Source: Rhizobium sp. FKY42 (GTDB taxonomy: Bacteria > Pseudomonadota > Alphaproteobacteria > Rhizobiales > Rhizobiaceae). From it: a stretch of DNA of 64,000 nt. Below the pieces are notes generated by a model, which saw nothing but the letters and a program-made list of their open reading frames with translations, was not told the origin of the DNA and made no database searches. This document shows positions 19,273 to 26,862 of the stretch, piece by piece (position 1 is the stretch's first letter; each line of letters starts with the position of its first letter). The translations under genes were made by a program, and so were the position numbers. The DNA lies in assembly GCF_005222835.1 (NCBI RefSeq), contig NZ_STGA01000005.1, positions 1 through 64,000 on the forward strand, in the 5' to 3' direction.

Positions 19273-20883
19273 TTACTCGGCGGCGGCAAGAACACCCGGA
19301 GCGGCATCCCGGACTTTGCTATCGACATGGTTTTCGAACTTGGCGAAGTTATTGATGAACATGGCCACCAGCTTCTTGGCCTGCGCGTCATAGGCTGCAC
19401 CATCAGCCCAGGTCGAGCGCGGATCAAGGATCGCGGTTTCTACACCTGGAACTTCAACAGGAACCTGGAAACCGAAGTTCGCGTCAGTGCGGAATTCGGC
19501 CTTCTTCAGCTCACCATTTAGAGCAGCGGTCAACAGAGCGCGGGTTGCCTTGATCGGCATACGGCGACCAATGCCGTAGGCACCACCGGTCCAGCCGGTG
19601 TTGACCAGCCAGCAATCGACTTCGTGCTTGGCGATCAGATCGCGCAGCAGGTTGCCGTATTCGGTTGGGTGACGCGGCATGAAAGGTGCACCGAAGCAGG
19701 TGGAGAAGGTTGCTTCCGGTTCCGTTACGCCCTTTTCCGTACCGGCAACCTTGGCGGTGTAGCCGGAAAGGAAGTGGTACATGGCCTGCTCGGGTGTGAG
19801 CTTGGCAATCGGCGGCATGACACCGAAGGCATCCGCTGTCAGCATGATGATTGTCTTCGGATGCGGAGCAATGCCCGTTGCCGATGCATTCGGGATGAAG
19901 TGCAGCGGATAGGCGCTACGGGTGTTTTCCGTCAGCGATGCATCGTCGAAGTTCGGAACGCGATTTTCATCTAGGACAACGTTCTCCAGAACCGTGCCGA
20001 AGCGGCGGGTTGCTGCGTAGATTTCCGGCTCGGCCTCCGCCGAAAGACGGATAGCCTTGGCGTAGCAGCCACCTTCGAAGTTGAAGATGCCGTTCTCACC
20101 CCAGCCGTGCTCGTCGTCGCCGATGAGCGTGCGGTTCGGATCGGCAGAAAGTGTTGTCTTGCCAGTACCCGACAGGCCGAAGAAGACAGCCGAGTCACCC
20201 TCTGCGCCGACATTGGCGGAGCAGTGCATAGGCATGACATTCTTCTGCGGCAGAAGGTAGTTCAAAACAGTGAAGACTGACTTCTTGTTCTCACCTGCGT
20301 AGGACGTACCGCCGATGAGGACGAGGCCATTGGTCAGGTCACAGGCAATTACCGTTTCCGAACGGCAACCATGGCGGGCTGGATCGGCGCGGAAGCTCGG
20401 CAGGTTGATGATCGTCAGCTTCTGCTGAAAGGTCGGCAGGGTCGAACGATCCGGACGGATCAGCAAGTTACGGATGAAGAGGCCATGCCAGGCAAGTTCC
20501 GTGACAACGCGGGTCGGCAGGGCGTTATCGCGATCGGCGCCGCCGATGAGATCCTGGACATAGAGCGTCTTGCCCTTTGCGTGAGCGAGCATGTCCTGAC
20601 GCAACAATTCAAAATGCTCCGGAGACAAAGGCTTGTTGTTGTCCCACCAGATCGTTGCTTCGGTATTGGCGTCACGAACAACAAACTTGTCCTTCGGGGA
20701 GCGGCCGGTGTGTTGACCAGTCACGGCACGCAGCGCGCCATCGACTGTCAGCTCCGCTTCGCCATTGCGAAGAGCTGCCTCATACAGTTCGCTTTCATTA
20801 AGGTTATAGTTGACGCGTGAAGCACCAACCAGCCCGAGGGCTTCAATGCCATTCGACGGATTAAAGGTTCCGTGCTGCTCCAT
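19273..20883 (-). CDS. pckA: phosphoenolpyruvate carboxykinase (ATP)
   Basis: Gluconeogenic conversion of oxaloacetate to PEP. 536 residues from the ATG at 20883, which has AAGGA upstream; the ATG at 20904 adds seven residues and has no ribosome site. Kinase-1a loop [14 protein letters not shown], metal and substrate segments [21 protein letters not shown] and RTGGAYG-like [16 protein letters not shown]. Divergent from chvI; in Agrobacterium-type bacteria pckA is known to respond to acidity through ChvG/ChvI, which fits the neighbourhood. Confidence 0.97.
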   Translation of the reverse strand: MEQHGTFNPSNGIEALGLVGASRVNYNLNESELYEAALRNGEAELTVDGALRAVTGQHTGRSPKDKFVVRDANTEATIWWDNNKPLSPEHFELLRQDMLAHAKGKTLYVQDLIGGADRDNALPTRVVTELAWHGLFIRNLLIRPDRSTLPTFQQKLTIINLPSFRADPARHGCRSETVIACDLTNGLVLIGGTSYAGENKKSVFTVLNYLLPQKNVMPMHCSANVGAEGDSAVFFGLSGTGKTTLSADPNRTLIGDDEHGWGENGIFNFEGGCYAKAIRLSAEAEPEIYAATRRFGTVLENVVLDENRVPNFDDASLTENTRSAYPLHFIPNASATGIAPHPKTIIMLTADAFGVMPPIAKLTPEQAMYHFLSGYTAKVAGTEKGVTEPEATFSTCFGAPFMPRHPTEYGNLLRDLIAKHEVDCWLVNTGWTGGAYGIGRRMPIKATRALLTAALNGELKKAEFRTDANFGFQVPVEVPGVETAILDPRSTWADGAAYDAQAKKLVAMFINNFAKFENHVDSKVRDAAPGVLAAAE

Positions 20884-21192
20884 GACGCGTTTTCCTTCAG
20901 CCATGTTGACGTTTGAGTGACGCTAGCCACGATTTTTTAAAAAGAGCAAGGGTAGAATCTTGAAAAAATCAATAAAATCATACAATTAATCGATTTAAAG
21001 AATTTTTTTGTTTTTTAAATCGGTTTGAATACGTATGACTTTTGGATAATCGGAGCAGGTTTCAAACTTAGCTAAAATTGCAGCCGAACGAGACCCTTTA
21101 TCTTTGCCACAATTTGTTCCACCTTTATCCTCAAACACATGCTGACCGGAGCAAAAGCTCGGCTGGGCCACAATCCAGGAGAAGCGTGTAGT
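20884..21192. other. AT-rich divergent intergenic region pckA-chvI
   Basis: A 309-base gap with no gene. The part 20930-21060 is strikingly AT-rich. It contains a 9-bp inverted repeat CGATTTAAA (20991-20999) / TTTAAATCG (21014-21022) separated by 14 bases that are mostly T. Promoters for both divergent genes must be here. A weak plus-strand promoter candidate is TTGAAA at 20960-20965 with TACAAT at 20981-20986, but the 15-base spacing is short. Confidence 0.6.
20991..21022. repeat. 9-bp inverted repeat in the pckA-chvI promoter region
   Basis: CGATTTAAA and TTTAAATCG are perfect reverse complements, 14 bases apart, in a T-rich context. On the plus strand the repeat is not followed by a T run that would make a terminator; a regulator site is plausible. 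Confidence 0.5.
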
Positions 21193-21936
21193 ATGGCGGA
21201 GACAGAGAAAATGCAGACGATTGCCCTGGTAGATGACGACCGAAATATCCTGACCTCAGTGTCAATCGCGCTGGAAGCCGAGGGATACCGGGTTGAAACC
21301 TACACCGATGGTGCGTCTGCGCTCGACGGTCTTTTGGCAAGGCCGCCCCAGCTGGCCATATTCGATATCAAGATGCCCCGCATGGATGGAATGGAACTTC
21401 TGCGTCGCTTAAGGCAGAAATCCGACCTTCCGGTGATCTTTCTGACATCGAAAGACGAAGAGATAGACGAATTGTTCGGCCTGAAAATGGGAGCGGATGA
21501 CTTCATCACCAAACCATTTTCGCAGAGGCTTCTTGTCGAGCGTGTCAAAGCAATCCTGCGCCGCGCCAGTGCTCGCGAAGGAGCCTCTGTCGCGGGAGCG
21601 ACACCCAAATCGGCCGCAGATCAAGCAGCCCGTACGCTGGAACGTGGACAGCTGGCAATGGACCAGGAGCGCCATACCTGCACATGGAAGGGTGAACCCG
21701 TGACATTGACCGTCACCGAATTCCTGATCCTGCATTCGCTGGCCCAGAGACCAGGTGTGGTCAAGAGCCGCGACGCTTTGATGGATGCGGCCTATGATGA
21801 GCAAGTCTATGTGGATGACCGCACGATCGACAGTCACATCAAGCGGCTTCGCAAGAAGTTCAAAATGGTCGATACGGATTTCGACATGATCGAAACGCTC
21901 TACGGCGTCGGCTACCGCTTCCGTGAAGCTGCCTGA
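21193..21936 (+). CDS. chvI: two-component response regulator ChvI (BvrR homologue)
   Basis: OmpR/PhoB-type regulator of about 247 residues. Receiver: [17 protein letters not shown], phospho-acceptor Asp in [21 protein letters not shown], and [10 protein letters not shown]. Winged-helix domain ends with [15 protein letters not shown] and [10 protein letters not shown]. The ATG at 21193 has AGGAGA 10 bases upstream; MQTIALV at 21211 is the alternative. With ChvG it controls envelope, acid and host-associated responses in Agrobacterium, Sinorhizobium and (as BvrR) Brucella. Confidence 0.96.
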   Translation: MAETEKMQTIALVDDDRNILTSVSIALEAEGYRVETYTDGASALDGLLARPPQLAIFDIKMPRMDGMELLRRLRQKSDLPVIFLTSKDEEIDELFGLKMGADDFITKPFSQRLLVERVKAILRRASAREGASVAGATPKSAADQAARTLERGQLAMDQERHTCTWKGEPVTLTVTEFLILHSLAQRPGVVKSRDALMDAAYDEQVYVDDRTIDSHIKRLRKKFKMVDTDFDMIETLYGVGYRFREAA

Positions 21937-22033
21937 CCGGCGCATCCAGGCCGATGCCCCTGCCATAACGGATGCGGAGCGGTTATAAGGCACGAATCGA
22001 CGTGATGACTGCCCGCGGGTACAGTTGCGTCCG

Positions 22034-23842
22034 ATGGCCTCTGGAAAGGACCTGGCCTTGGCCGAACAGACATTTCACACCCGCGAGCCCGATGAGGCCG
22101 AGCGCGATACGCCGCGCCCGGCGCGGCGGGTATGGACGCATCCATTTACGCTGATCCGGCGCATTTTCGGCAACGCCGTCTTTTCAAGCCTTACACGTCG
22201 TATCCTGTTCTTTAACATCGCGGCGACCGTGGTGCTGGTTGCCGGCATCCTTTACCTGAACCAGTTCCGCGAGGGGCTGATCGATGCGCGCGTCGAGAGC
22301 CTTCTGACCCAGGGCGAAATCATTGCCGGTGCCATTTCAGCCTCGGCTTCCGTCGATACGAATTCGATCACCATCGATCCGGAAAAGCTTCTGGAGTTGC
22401 AGGCTGGGCAAAGCATTACACCGGTCCCGAACGATGAGGATCTAGAATTTCCGATCGACCCAGAGCGGGTCGCACCGGTGCTGCGCCGCCTCATCTCACC
22501 CACCAGAACCCGCGCCCGTCTTTTTGACGCTGATGCGAACCTGCTGCTCGATTCACGTCACCTCTACTCGCGCGGCCAAGTGCTTCGGTATGAACTTCCG
22601 CCCGTCGAAGGGGAATCCCAGACCTGGCCGGAATGGCTGACCAGCCAGTTCAATCGGTTACTTCAACCGGGTAATCTGCCAGCCTATCGGGAAGCTCCAG
22701 GCGGTGATGGTTCAATCTATCCGGAAGTGATGAATGCGTTGACGGGCGTGCGGGGGGCCGTGGTACGCGTCACTGACAAGGGCGAACTCATCGTCTCTGT
22801 CGCCGTTCCCGTCCAGCGCTTCAGGGCTGTTCTCGGCGTCCTGCTGCTTTCGACACAGGCGGGTGATATCGACAATATCGTGCATGCGGAACGTCTCGCT
22901 ATCATGCGCGTCTTCGGGGTCGCAACGCTCGTCAACATCCTCTTGTCCCTCCTTCTCTCGTCCACGATCGCAAATCCGCTTCGTCGCCTGGCGGCAGCGG
23001 CCATTCGCGTTCGCCGTGGGGTGAAGCAGCGTGAGGAAATTCCGGATTTTTCCGCGCGTCAGGACGAAATCGGCAATCTCTCGATAGCGCTTCGCGACAT
23101 GACAAATGCGCTTTACGACCGCATTGACGCTATCGAAAGCTTCGCTGCCGATGTCAGCCACGAGCTGAAGAACCCTCTCACCTCGCTCCGAAGTGCCGTC
23201 GAAACGCTGCCCCTGGCGAAGACGGAAGAATCCAAACAACGCCTGACCAATATCATCTTTCATGACGTACGCCGCCTGGACCGGTTGATTACCGATATCT
23301 CCGATGCTTCGCGTCTTGATGCGGAACTGGCTCGCTCGGATGCGGCACCGGTGGATATGGAGGCGCTCGCTGGTAACCTCGTCGAGATCTCTCGCCAGAT
23401 CCGTAGCGGACGCAAGCCGGTCGACATTGAACTCATCGTCGACCACAAGCCGGGCGCCAAGAGTGTCTATCGCGTCCACGGTCACGATCTTCGCCTCGGA
23501 CAGATCATTACCAACCTGATCGAAAATGCGCGTTCCTTTGTGCCGGACAAGGATGGACGGATTACCGTTAAACTCTTCAAGAGCCGTAGCCGATGCATCG
23601 TTCAGGTGGATGACAATGGTCCAGGCATCCGGGCAGAAGATATCGATCGAATCTTCGAACGGTTCTATACGGACCGACCCGAAGGCGAAAGTTTTGGCCA
23701 GAACTCGGGTCTCGGTCTGTCCATCAGTCGCCAGATCGCTGAGGCCCATGGCGGTACGTTGAAGGCTGAGAATCTGATGGAAGGCACGACCGTCACCGGA
23801 GCCCGCTTCACGCTGTCGCTGCCAATGGGAGAGACCTCGTGA
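22034..23842 (+). CDS. chvG: sensor histidine kinase ChvG (BvrS homologue)
   Basis: About 602 residues. First membrane segment near residues 58-78 (ILFFNIAATVVLVAGILYL), a periplasmic sensor domain of roughly 200 residues, a second segment around 290-315, then a HAMP linker. The H-box is FAADVSHELKNPLTSLRSAV with His376. N box LIENARSF and G boxes DDNGPGIRAEDI and NSGLGLSISRQIAEAHGG follow. In relatives the periplasmic domain is held inactive by ExoR. Start uncertain: ATG 22034 has a poor ribosome site, and TTG 22061, with AAAGGA upstream, is possible. It overlaps the hprK start by 4 bases. Confidence 0.95.
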   Translation: MASGKDLALAEQTFHTREPDEAERDTPRPARRVWTHPFTLIRRIFGNAVFSSLTRRILFFNIAATVVLVAGILYLNQFREGLIDARVESLLTQGEIIAGAISASASVDTNSITIDPEKLLELQAGQSITPVPNDEDLEFPIDPERVAPVLRRLISPTRTRARLFDADANLLLDSRHLYSRGQVLRYELPPVEGESQTWPEWLTSQFNRLLQPGNLPAYREAPGGDGSIYPEVMNALTGVRGAVVRVTDKGELIVSVAVPVQRFRAVLGVLLLSTQAGDIDNIVHAERLAIMRVFGVATLVNILLSLLLSSTIANPLRRLAAAAIRVRRGVKQREEIPDFSARQDEIGNLSIALRDMTNALYDRIDAIESFAADVSHELKNPLTSLRSAVETLPLAKTEESKQRLTNIIFHDVRRLDRLITDISDASRLDAELARSDAAPVDMEALAGNLVEISRQIRSGRKPVDIELIVDHKPGAKSVYRVHGHDLRLGQIITNLIENARSFVPDKDGRITVKLFKSRSRCIVQVDDNGPGIRAEDIDRIFERFYTDRPEGESFGQNSGLGLSISRQIAEAHGGTLKAENLMEGTTVTGARFTLSLPMGETS

Positions 23843-24330
23843 CAGCAGGGGATTCGTTCAACCTGCATGCAACGGCAATCGTGATCGGAACGCGCGGTCT
23901 GCTTCTGACCGGCCCCTCCGGAAGCGGAAAGACAAGTCTTGCCCTTTCGCTTCTGCAGCATGCGGCGAGCTTGAAAGCTTACGCGGCTTTCATCAGCGAT
24001 GATCAGGTCTTTATCGAGCGGCATGCCGATGAGATCCATGCCATTTGTCCACCCTCGATCACGGGGCTGATCGAGGTTCGCGGCACCGGTATCGGTCGCC
24101 TGCGAAGCATAGAGCGCGCGCCGTTGCACCTTGCCATTCAAGTTCTAGCAGACCACGTCGAGGAGCGTCTGCCGCCGGAAGACGAAGTGCTTGATCTTGG
24201 TGTCTGTGGATCCTTGCCGGTGATGCGCCTGCGGCATGATCATCCGGCTCCGCTGATCGTTTTGGCAGCAGTTCGACCGGAATTTTGTCAGGAAAGTCCG
24301 TTCCGCGAGCTCTCCTTGCTTGATTTTTAG
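23839..24330 (+). CDS. hprK: short HPr kinase/phosphorylase (C-terminal domain type)
   Basis: 163 residues, about half the length of Gram-positive HprK, with only the catalytic domain, as is usual in alphaproteobacteria. Walker A is LTGPSGSGKTSLAL; the kinase signature region is IEVRGTGIGRL. It starts at a GTG overlapping the chvG stop (GTGA), so it is coupled to the ChvG/ChvI operon. Its expected substrate is Ser48 of the HPr encoded two genes downstream. Confidence 0.93.
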   Translation: MTAGDSFNLHATAIVIGTRGLLLTGPSGSGKTSLALSLLQHAASLKAYAAFISDDQVFIERHADEIHAICPPSITGLIEVRGTGIGRLRSIERAPLHLAIQVLADHVEERLPPEDEVLDLGVCGSLPVMRLRHDHPAPLIVLAAVRPEFCQESPFRELSLLDF

Positions 24331-24438
24331 CTTGCACTTCGTTGTGACATGGACAAGATGGCTTCCCACCGCCCTGGGTTTGTTGCAGTGCAAAAATTGA
24401 ACCATGGACGATATTGTGTAGTGGGGGAAGAACTCAAC

Positions 24439-24840
24439 ATGATCGGACTTGTGCTTGTCACCCATGGCAAGCTGGCCGAGGAATTCCGACATGCTCTGGA
24501 GCATGTCGTCGGTCCTCAGAAAAACATTGAGACCGTTTGTATCGGTCCGGAAGACGATATGGACAGAAGGCGTCAGGATATCATGGACGCCGTTGAGAAG
24601 GTCGATTCAGGTTCCGGCGTCATCATCCTTACGGATATGTTCGGCGGCACTCCTTCCAATCTGTCCATCTCCGTTATGAGCAGTGGCAAGACCGAAGTCA
24701 TTGCGGGCATGAACTTGCCGATGCTGATCAAGCTCGCAGGCGTTCGTGGCGACAACGACATGCAGAAGGCTCTAGTCGAGGCTTCCGATGCCGGCCGCAA
24801 ATACATCAACGTGGCAAGCCGTGTCCTGAGCGGCAAGTGA
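24439..24840 (+). CDS. PTS system mannose-type EIIA component
   Basis: 133 residues. MIGLVLVTHGKLAEE carries the phospho-acceptor His9, and TDMFGGTPSNLS is the typical second block. No IIB, IIC or IID genes are nearby, so this EIIA is likely a regulatory output of the PTS rather than part of a sugar transporter. The ATG at 24439 is preceded by GGGGGAAG; the 30-residue longer frame is rejected. Confidence 0.94.
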   Translation: MIGLVLVTHGKLAEEFRHALEHVVGPQKNIETVCIGPEDDMDRRRQDIMDAVEKVDSGSGVIILTDMFGGTPSNLSISVMSSGKTEVIAGMNLPMLIKLAGVRGDNDMQKALVEASDAGRKYINVASRVLSGK

Positions 24841-24848
24841 AAGGCTCC

Positions 24849-25124
24849 ATGTCGTCCATTACGCGAGAATTGCTCATCATCAACAAGCGTGGTCTGCATG
24901 CGCGCGCTTCCGCCAAGTTTGTTCAGATGGTTGAAGGTTTCGATGCCAACATCGAAGTTTCGAAAGATGGCATGACAGTCGGTGGCACCTCGATCATGGG
25001 ATTGATGATGCTGGCTGCAAGCCCCGGCTGTACGATCGCAGTCAGCGCCAGCGGCGTTCAGGCCGAGGCTGCCATCGAGGCTCTTGCCCGTCTGGTCGAG
25101 GATCGTTTCGGCGAAGAGATGTAA
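24849..25124 (+). CDS. phosphocarrier protein HPr
   Basis: 91 residues. The active-site histidine is in NKRGLHARASAKF (His17), phosphorylated by enzyme I. A regulatory serine is retained in GGTSIMGLMML (Ser48), consistent with the HprK encoded upstream. It follows EIIA with an 8-base gap. Enzyme I itself is not in the window. Confidence 0.95.
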   Translation: MSSITRELLIINKRGLHARASAKFVQMVEGFDANIEVSKDGMTVGGTSIMGLMMLAASPGCTIAVSASGVQAEAAIEALARLVEDRFGEEM

Positions 25125-25126
25125 TC

Positions 25127-25146
25127 ATATAAAGACTTCTTTATAT
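25127..25146. promoter_or_regulatory. 20-bp palindrome, candidate SahR-type operator of ahcY
   Basis: Perfect arms ATATAAAGA (25127-25135) and TCTTTATAT (25138-25146) around a central CT, two bases after the HPr stop and 124 bases before the ahcY start. No T run follows, so it is not an intrinsic terminator. Symmetry and AT-richness fit an ArsR-family dimer site. SahR, an ArsR-type repressor responding to S-adenosylhomocysteine, is known to control ahcY in several proteobacteria. The assignment is inference. Confidence 0.55.
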
Positions 25147-25270
25147 CCTTATTGCTAGTTTTGTGGAACCCTGCTACATGGCAGGCAGCACTGTCGACTT
25201 GCGAAGGTCGGCCCAACCCCTTGCTGGTCGCCGATTTGGGGCAGACCGAAAGCAGAGCTGGAGACCCACA

Positions 25271-26671
25271 ATGAGCACTGAAAAAGACTATATCGTCGCT
25301 GACATTGCGCTTGCCGATTTCGGCCGCAAGGAACTGAACATTGCCGAGACCGAAATGCCGGGCCTGATGGCCTGCCGCGCTGAGTTTGGTGAAACGAAGC
25401 CCCTCAAGGGCGCGCGGATTTCTGGATCGCTGCACATGACGATCCAGACAGCTGTCCTGATCGAAACACTGAAAGTTCTCGGAGCAGATGTCCGCTGGGC
25501 CTCCTGCAACATCTTTTCGACCCAGGATCACGCTGCAGCTGCGATCGCAGCTGCCGGCATCCCGGTCTTCGCCGTCAAGGGCGAAACCCTGACCGAATAC
25601 TGGGAATATACCGACAAGATCTTCCAGTGGACCGATGGCGGTGTCTCCAACATGATCCTGGACGATGGCGGCGATGCCACCATGTACATCCTGTTGGGTG
25701 CTCGTGCCGAAGCTGGCGAGAATGTTCTTTCCAATCCGGGTTCGGAAGAAGAAGAGATCCTGTTCGCTCAAATCAAGAAGCGTCTCAAGGCATCTCCCGG
25801 CTGGTTCACGAAGCAGCGCGAAGCAATCAGGGGCGTGACGGAAGAAACGACGACAGGCGTTCATCGTCTGTATGAACTTGCCAAAAAGGGCCTCCTGCCC
25901 TTCCCGGCCATCAACGTCAACGATTCGGTCACCAAATCGAAATTCGACAACAAGTACGGCTGCAAGGAATCTCTGGTGGATGGCATCCGCCGTGCGACCG
26001 ACGTGATGATGGCTGGCAAGGTCGCCGTTGTCTGCGGCTACGGCGACGTGGGCAAGGGCTCTGCGGCTTCGCTGGTCGGCGCTGGTGCTCGCGTCAAGGT
26101 CACGGAAGTGGATCCAATCTGCGCGCTGCAGGCTGCTATGGATGGCTTTGAAGTGGTTCAGCTGGAAGATGTCGTCTCCTCCGCCGACATCTTCATCACC
26201 ACGACCGGCAACAAGGACGTCATCCGCATCGAGCATATGCGCGAAATGAAGGATATGGCCATCGTCGGTAATATTGGACACTTCGATAACGAGATTCAGG
26301 TCGCATCGCTTCGGAACCTCAAGTGGACCAACATCAAGCCACAGGTTGACATGATCGAGTTCCCGAAGGGCAACCGCATGATCCTGCTTTCGGAAGGGCG
26401 TCTACTGAACCTTGGCAATGCGACCGGCCATCCGTCTTTCGTCATGTCTGCCTCGTTCACCAACCAGGTTCTGGGTCAAATCGAACTGTTCACGAAGACC
26501 GATGAGTACAGGCCAGGCGTCTATATCCTGCCGAAGCATCTGGACGAAAAGGTTGCCCGGTTACACCTGGCTAAGCTTGGCGTGAAACTGACCGAGCTTT
26601 CCGAAGAGCAGGCCGCCTATATTGGCGTGTCGAAGCAAGGCCCCTTCAAGGCTGAGCACTACAGGTACTGA
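25271..26671 (+). CDS. ahcY: adenosylhomocysteinase
   Basis: Hydrolyses S-adenosylhomocysteine to adenosine and homocysteine, keeping methylation reactions running. 466 residues, with the ~40-residue insertion common in bacterial enzymes. Conserved blocks: [35 protein letters not shown] fold [24 protein letters not shown] and the C-terminal KAEHYRY. The ATG at 25271 has GGAG 7 bases upstream; the 36-residue extension from a GTG at 25163 is rejected. It has its own leader of about 120 bases and a strong terminator. Confidence 0.98.
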   Translation: MSTEKDYIVADIALADFGRKELNIAETEMPGLMACRAEFGETKPLKGARISGSLHMTIQTAVLIETLKVLGADVRWASCNIFSTQDHAAAAIAAAGIPVFAVKGETLTEYWEYTDKIFQWTDGGVSNMILDDGGDATMYILLGARAEAGENVLSNPGSEEEEILFAQIKKRLKASPGWFTKQREAIRGVTEETTTGVHRLYELAKKGLLPFPAINVNDSVTKSKFDNKYGCKESLVDGIRRATDVMMAGKVAVVCGYGDVGKGSAASLVGAGARVKVTEVDPICALQAAMDGFEVVQLEDVVSSADIFITTTGNKDVIRIEHMREMKDMAIVGNIGHFDNEIQVASLRNLKWTNIKPQVDMIEFPKGNRMILLSEGRLLNLGNATGHPSFVMSASFTNQVLGQIELFTKTDEYRPGVYILPKHLDEKVARLHLAKLGVKLTELSEEQAAYIGVSKQGPFKAEHYRY

Positions 26672-26698
26672 TCTCGCATCATATATCCACAGGATCCT

Positions 26699-26734
26699 GA
26701 AGCCGCGGAATTGACATTCCGCGGCTTCTTTTTT
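26699..26734 (+). terminator. strong intrinsic terminator of ahcY
   Basis: 12-bp perfect stem GAAGCCGCGGAA / TTCCGCGGCTTC with a 6-base loop (26699-26728), followed by six more T. Confidence 0.95.
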
Positions 26735-26862
26735 GCCTGTCGCCCTTTGCCCCAATTTCCGAAGCAGATATTGTTTCAAGACTTGATTCGTGGGGACCAC
26801 AAGTCTCACGCGGGCCGGGATGTCTTGTCGACGATGCGGCACATGGACGGAGACAGACCTGA

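Noticed and set aside
22712..23749. 345-codon open frame antisense to chvG
   Set aside because: Shadow of the ChvG kinase domain; composition His/Asp-rich as expected of a reverse frame.
25127..25146. palindrome after HPr read as a terminator
   Set aside because: No T run on either side; AT-only arms make a poor terminator stem.
25163..25270. 36-residue N-terminal extension of AhcY from a GTG
   Set aside because: Crosses the leader, not conserved in the family, while the ATG at 25271 has a ribosome site and standard N-terminus.
25058..26281. 407-codon open frame on the minus strand opposite ahcY
   Set aside because: Antisense shadow of a highly expressed, codon-biased gene; no family resemblance and no ribosome site.
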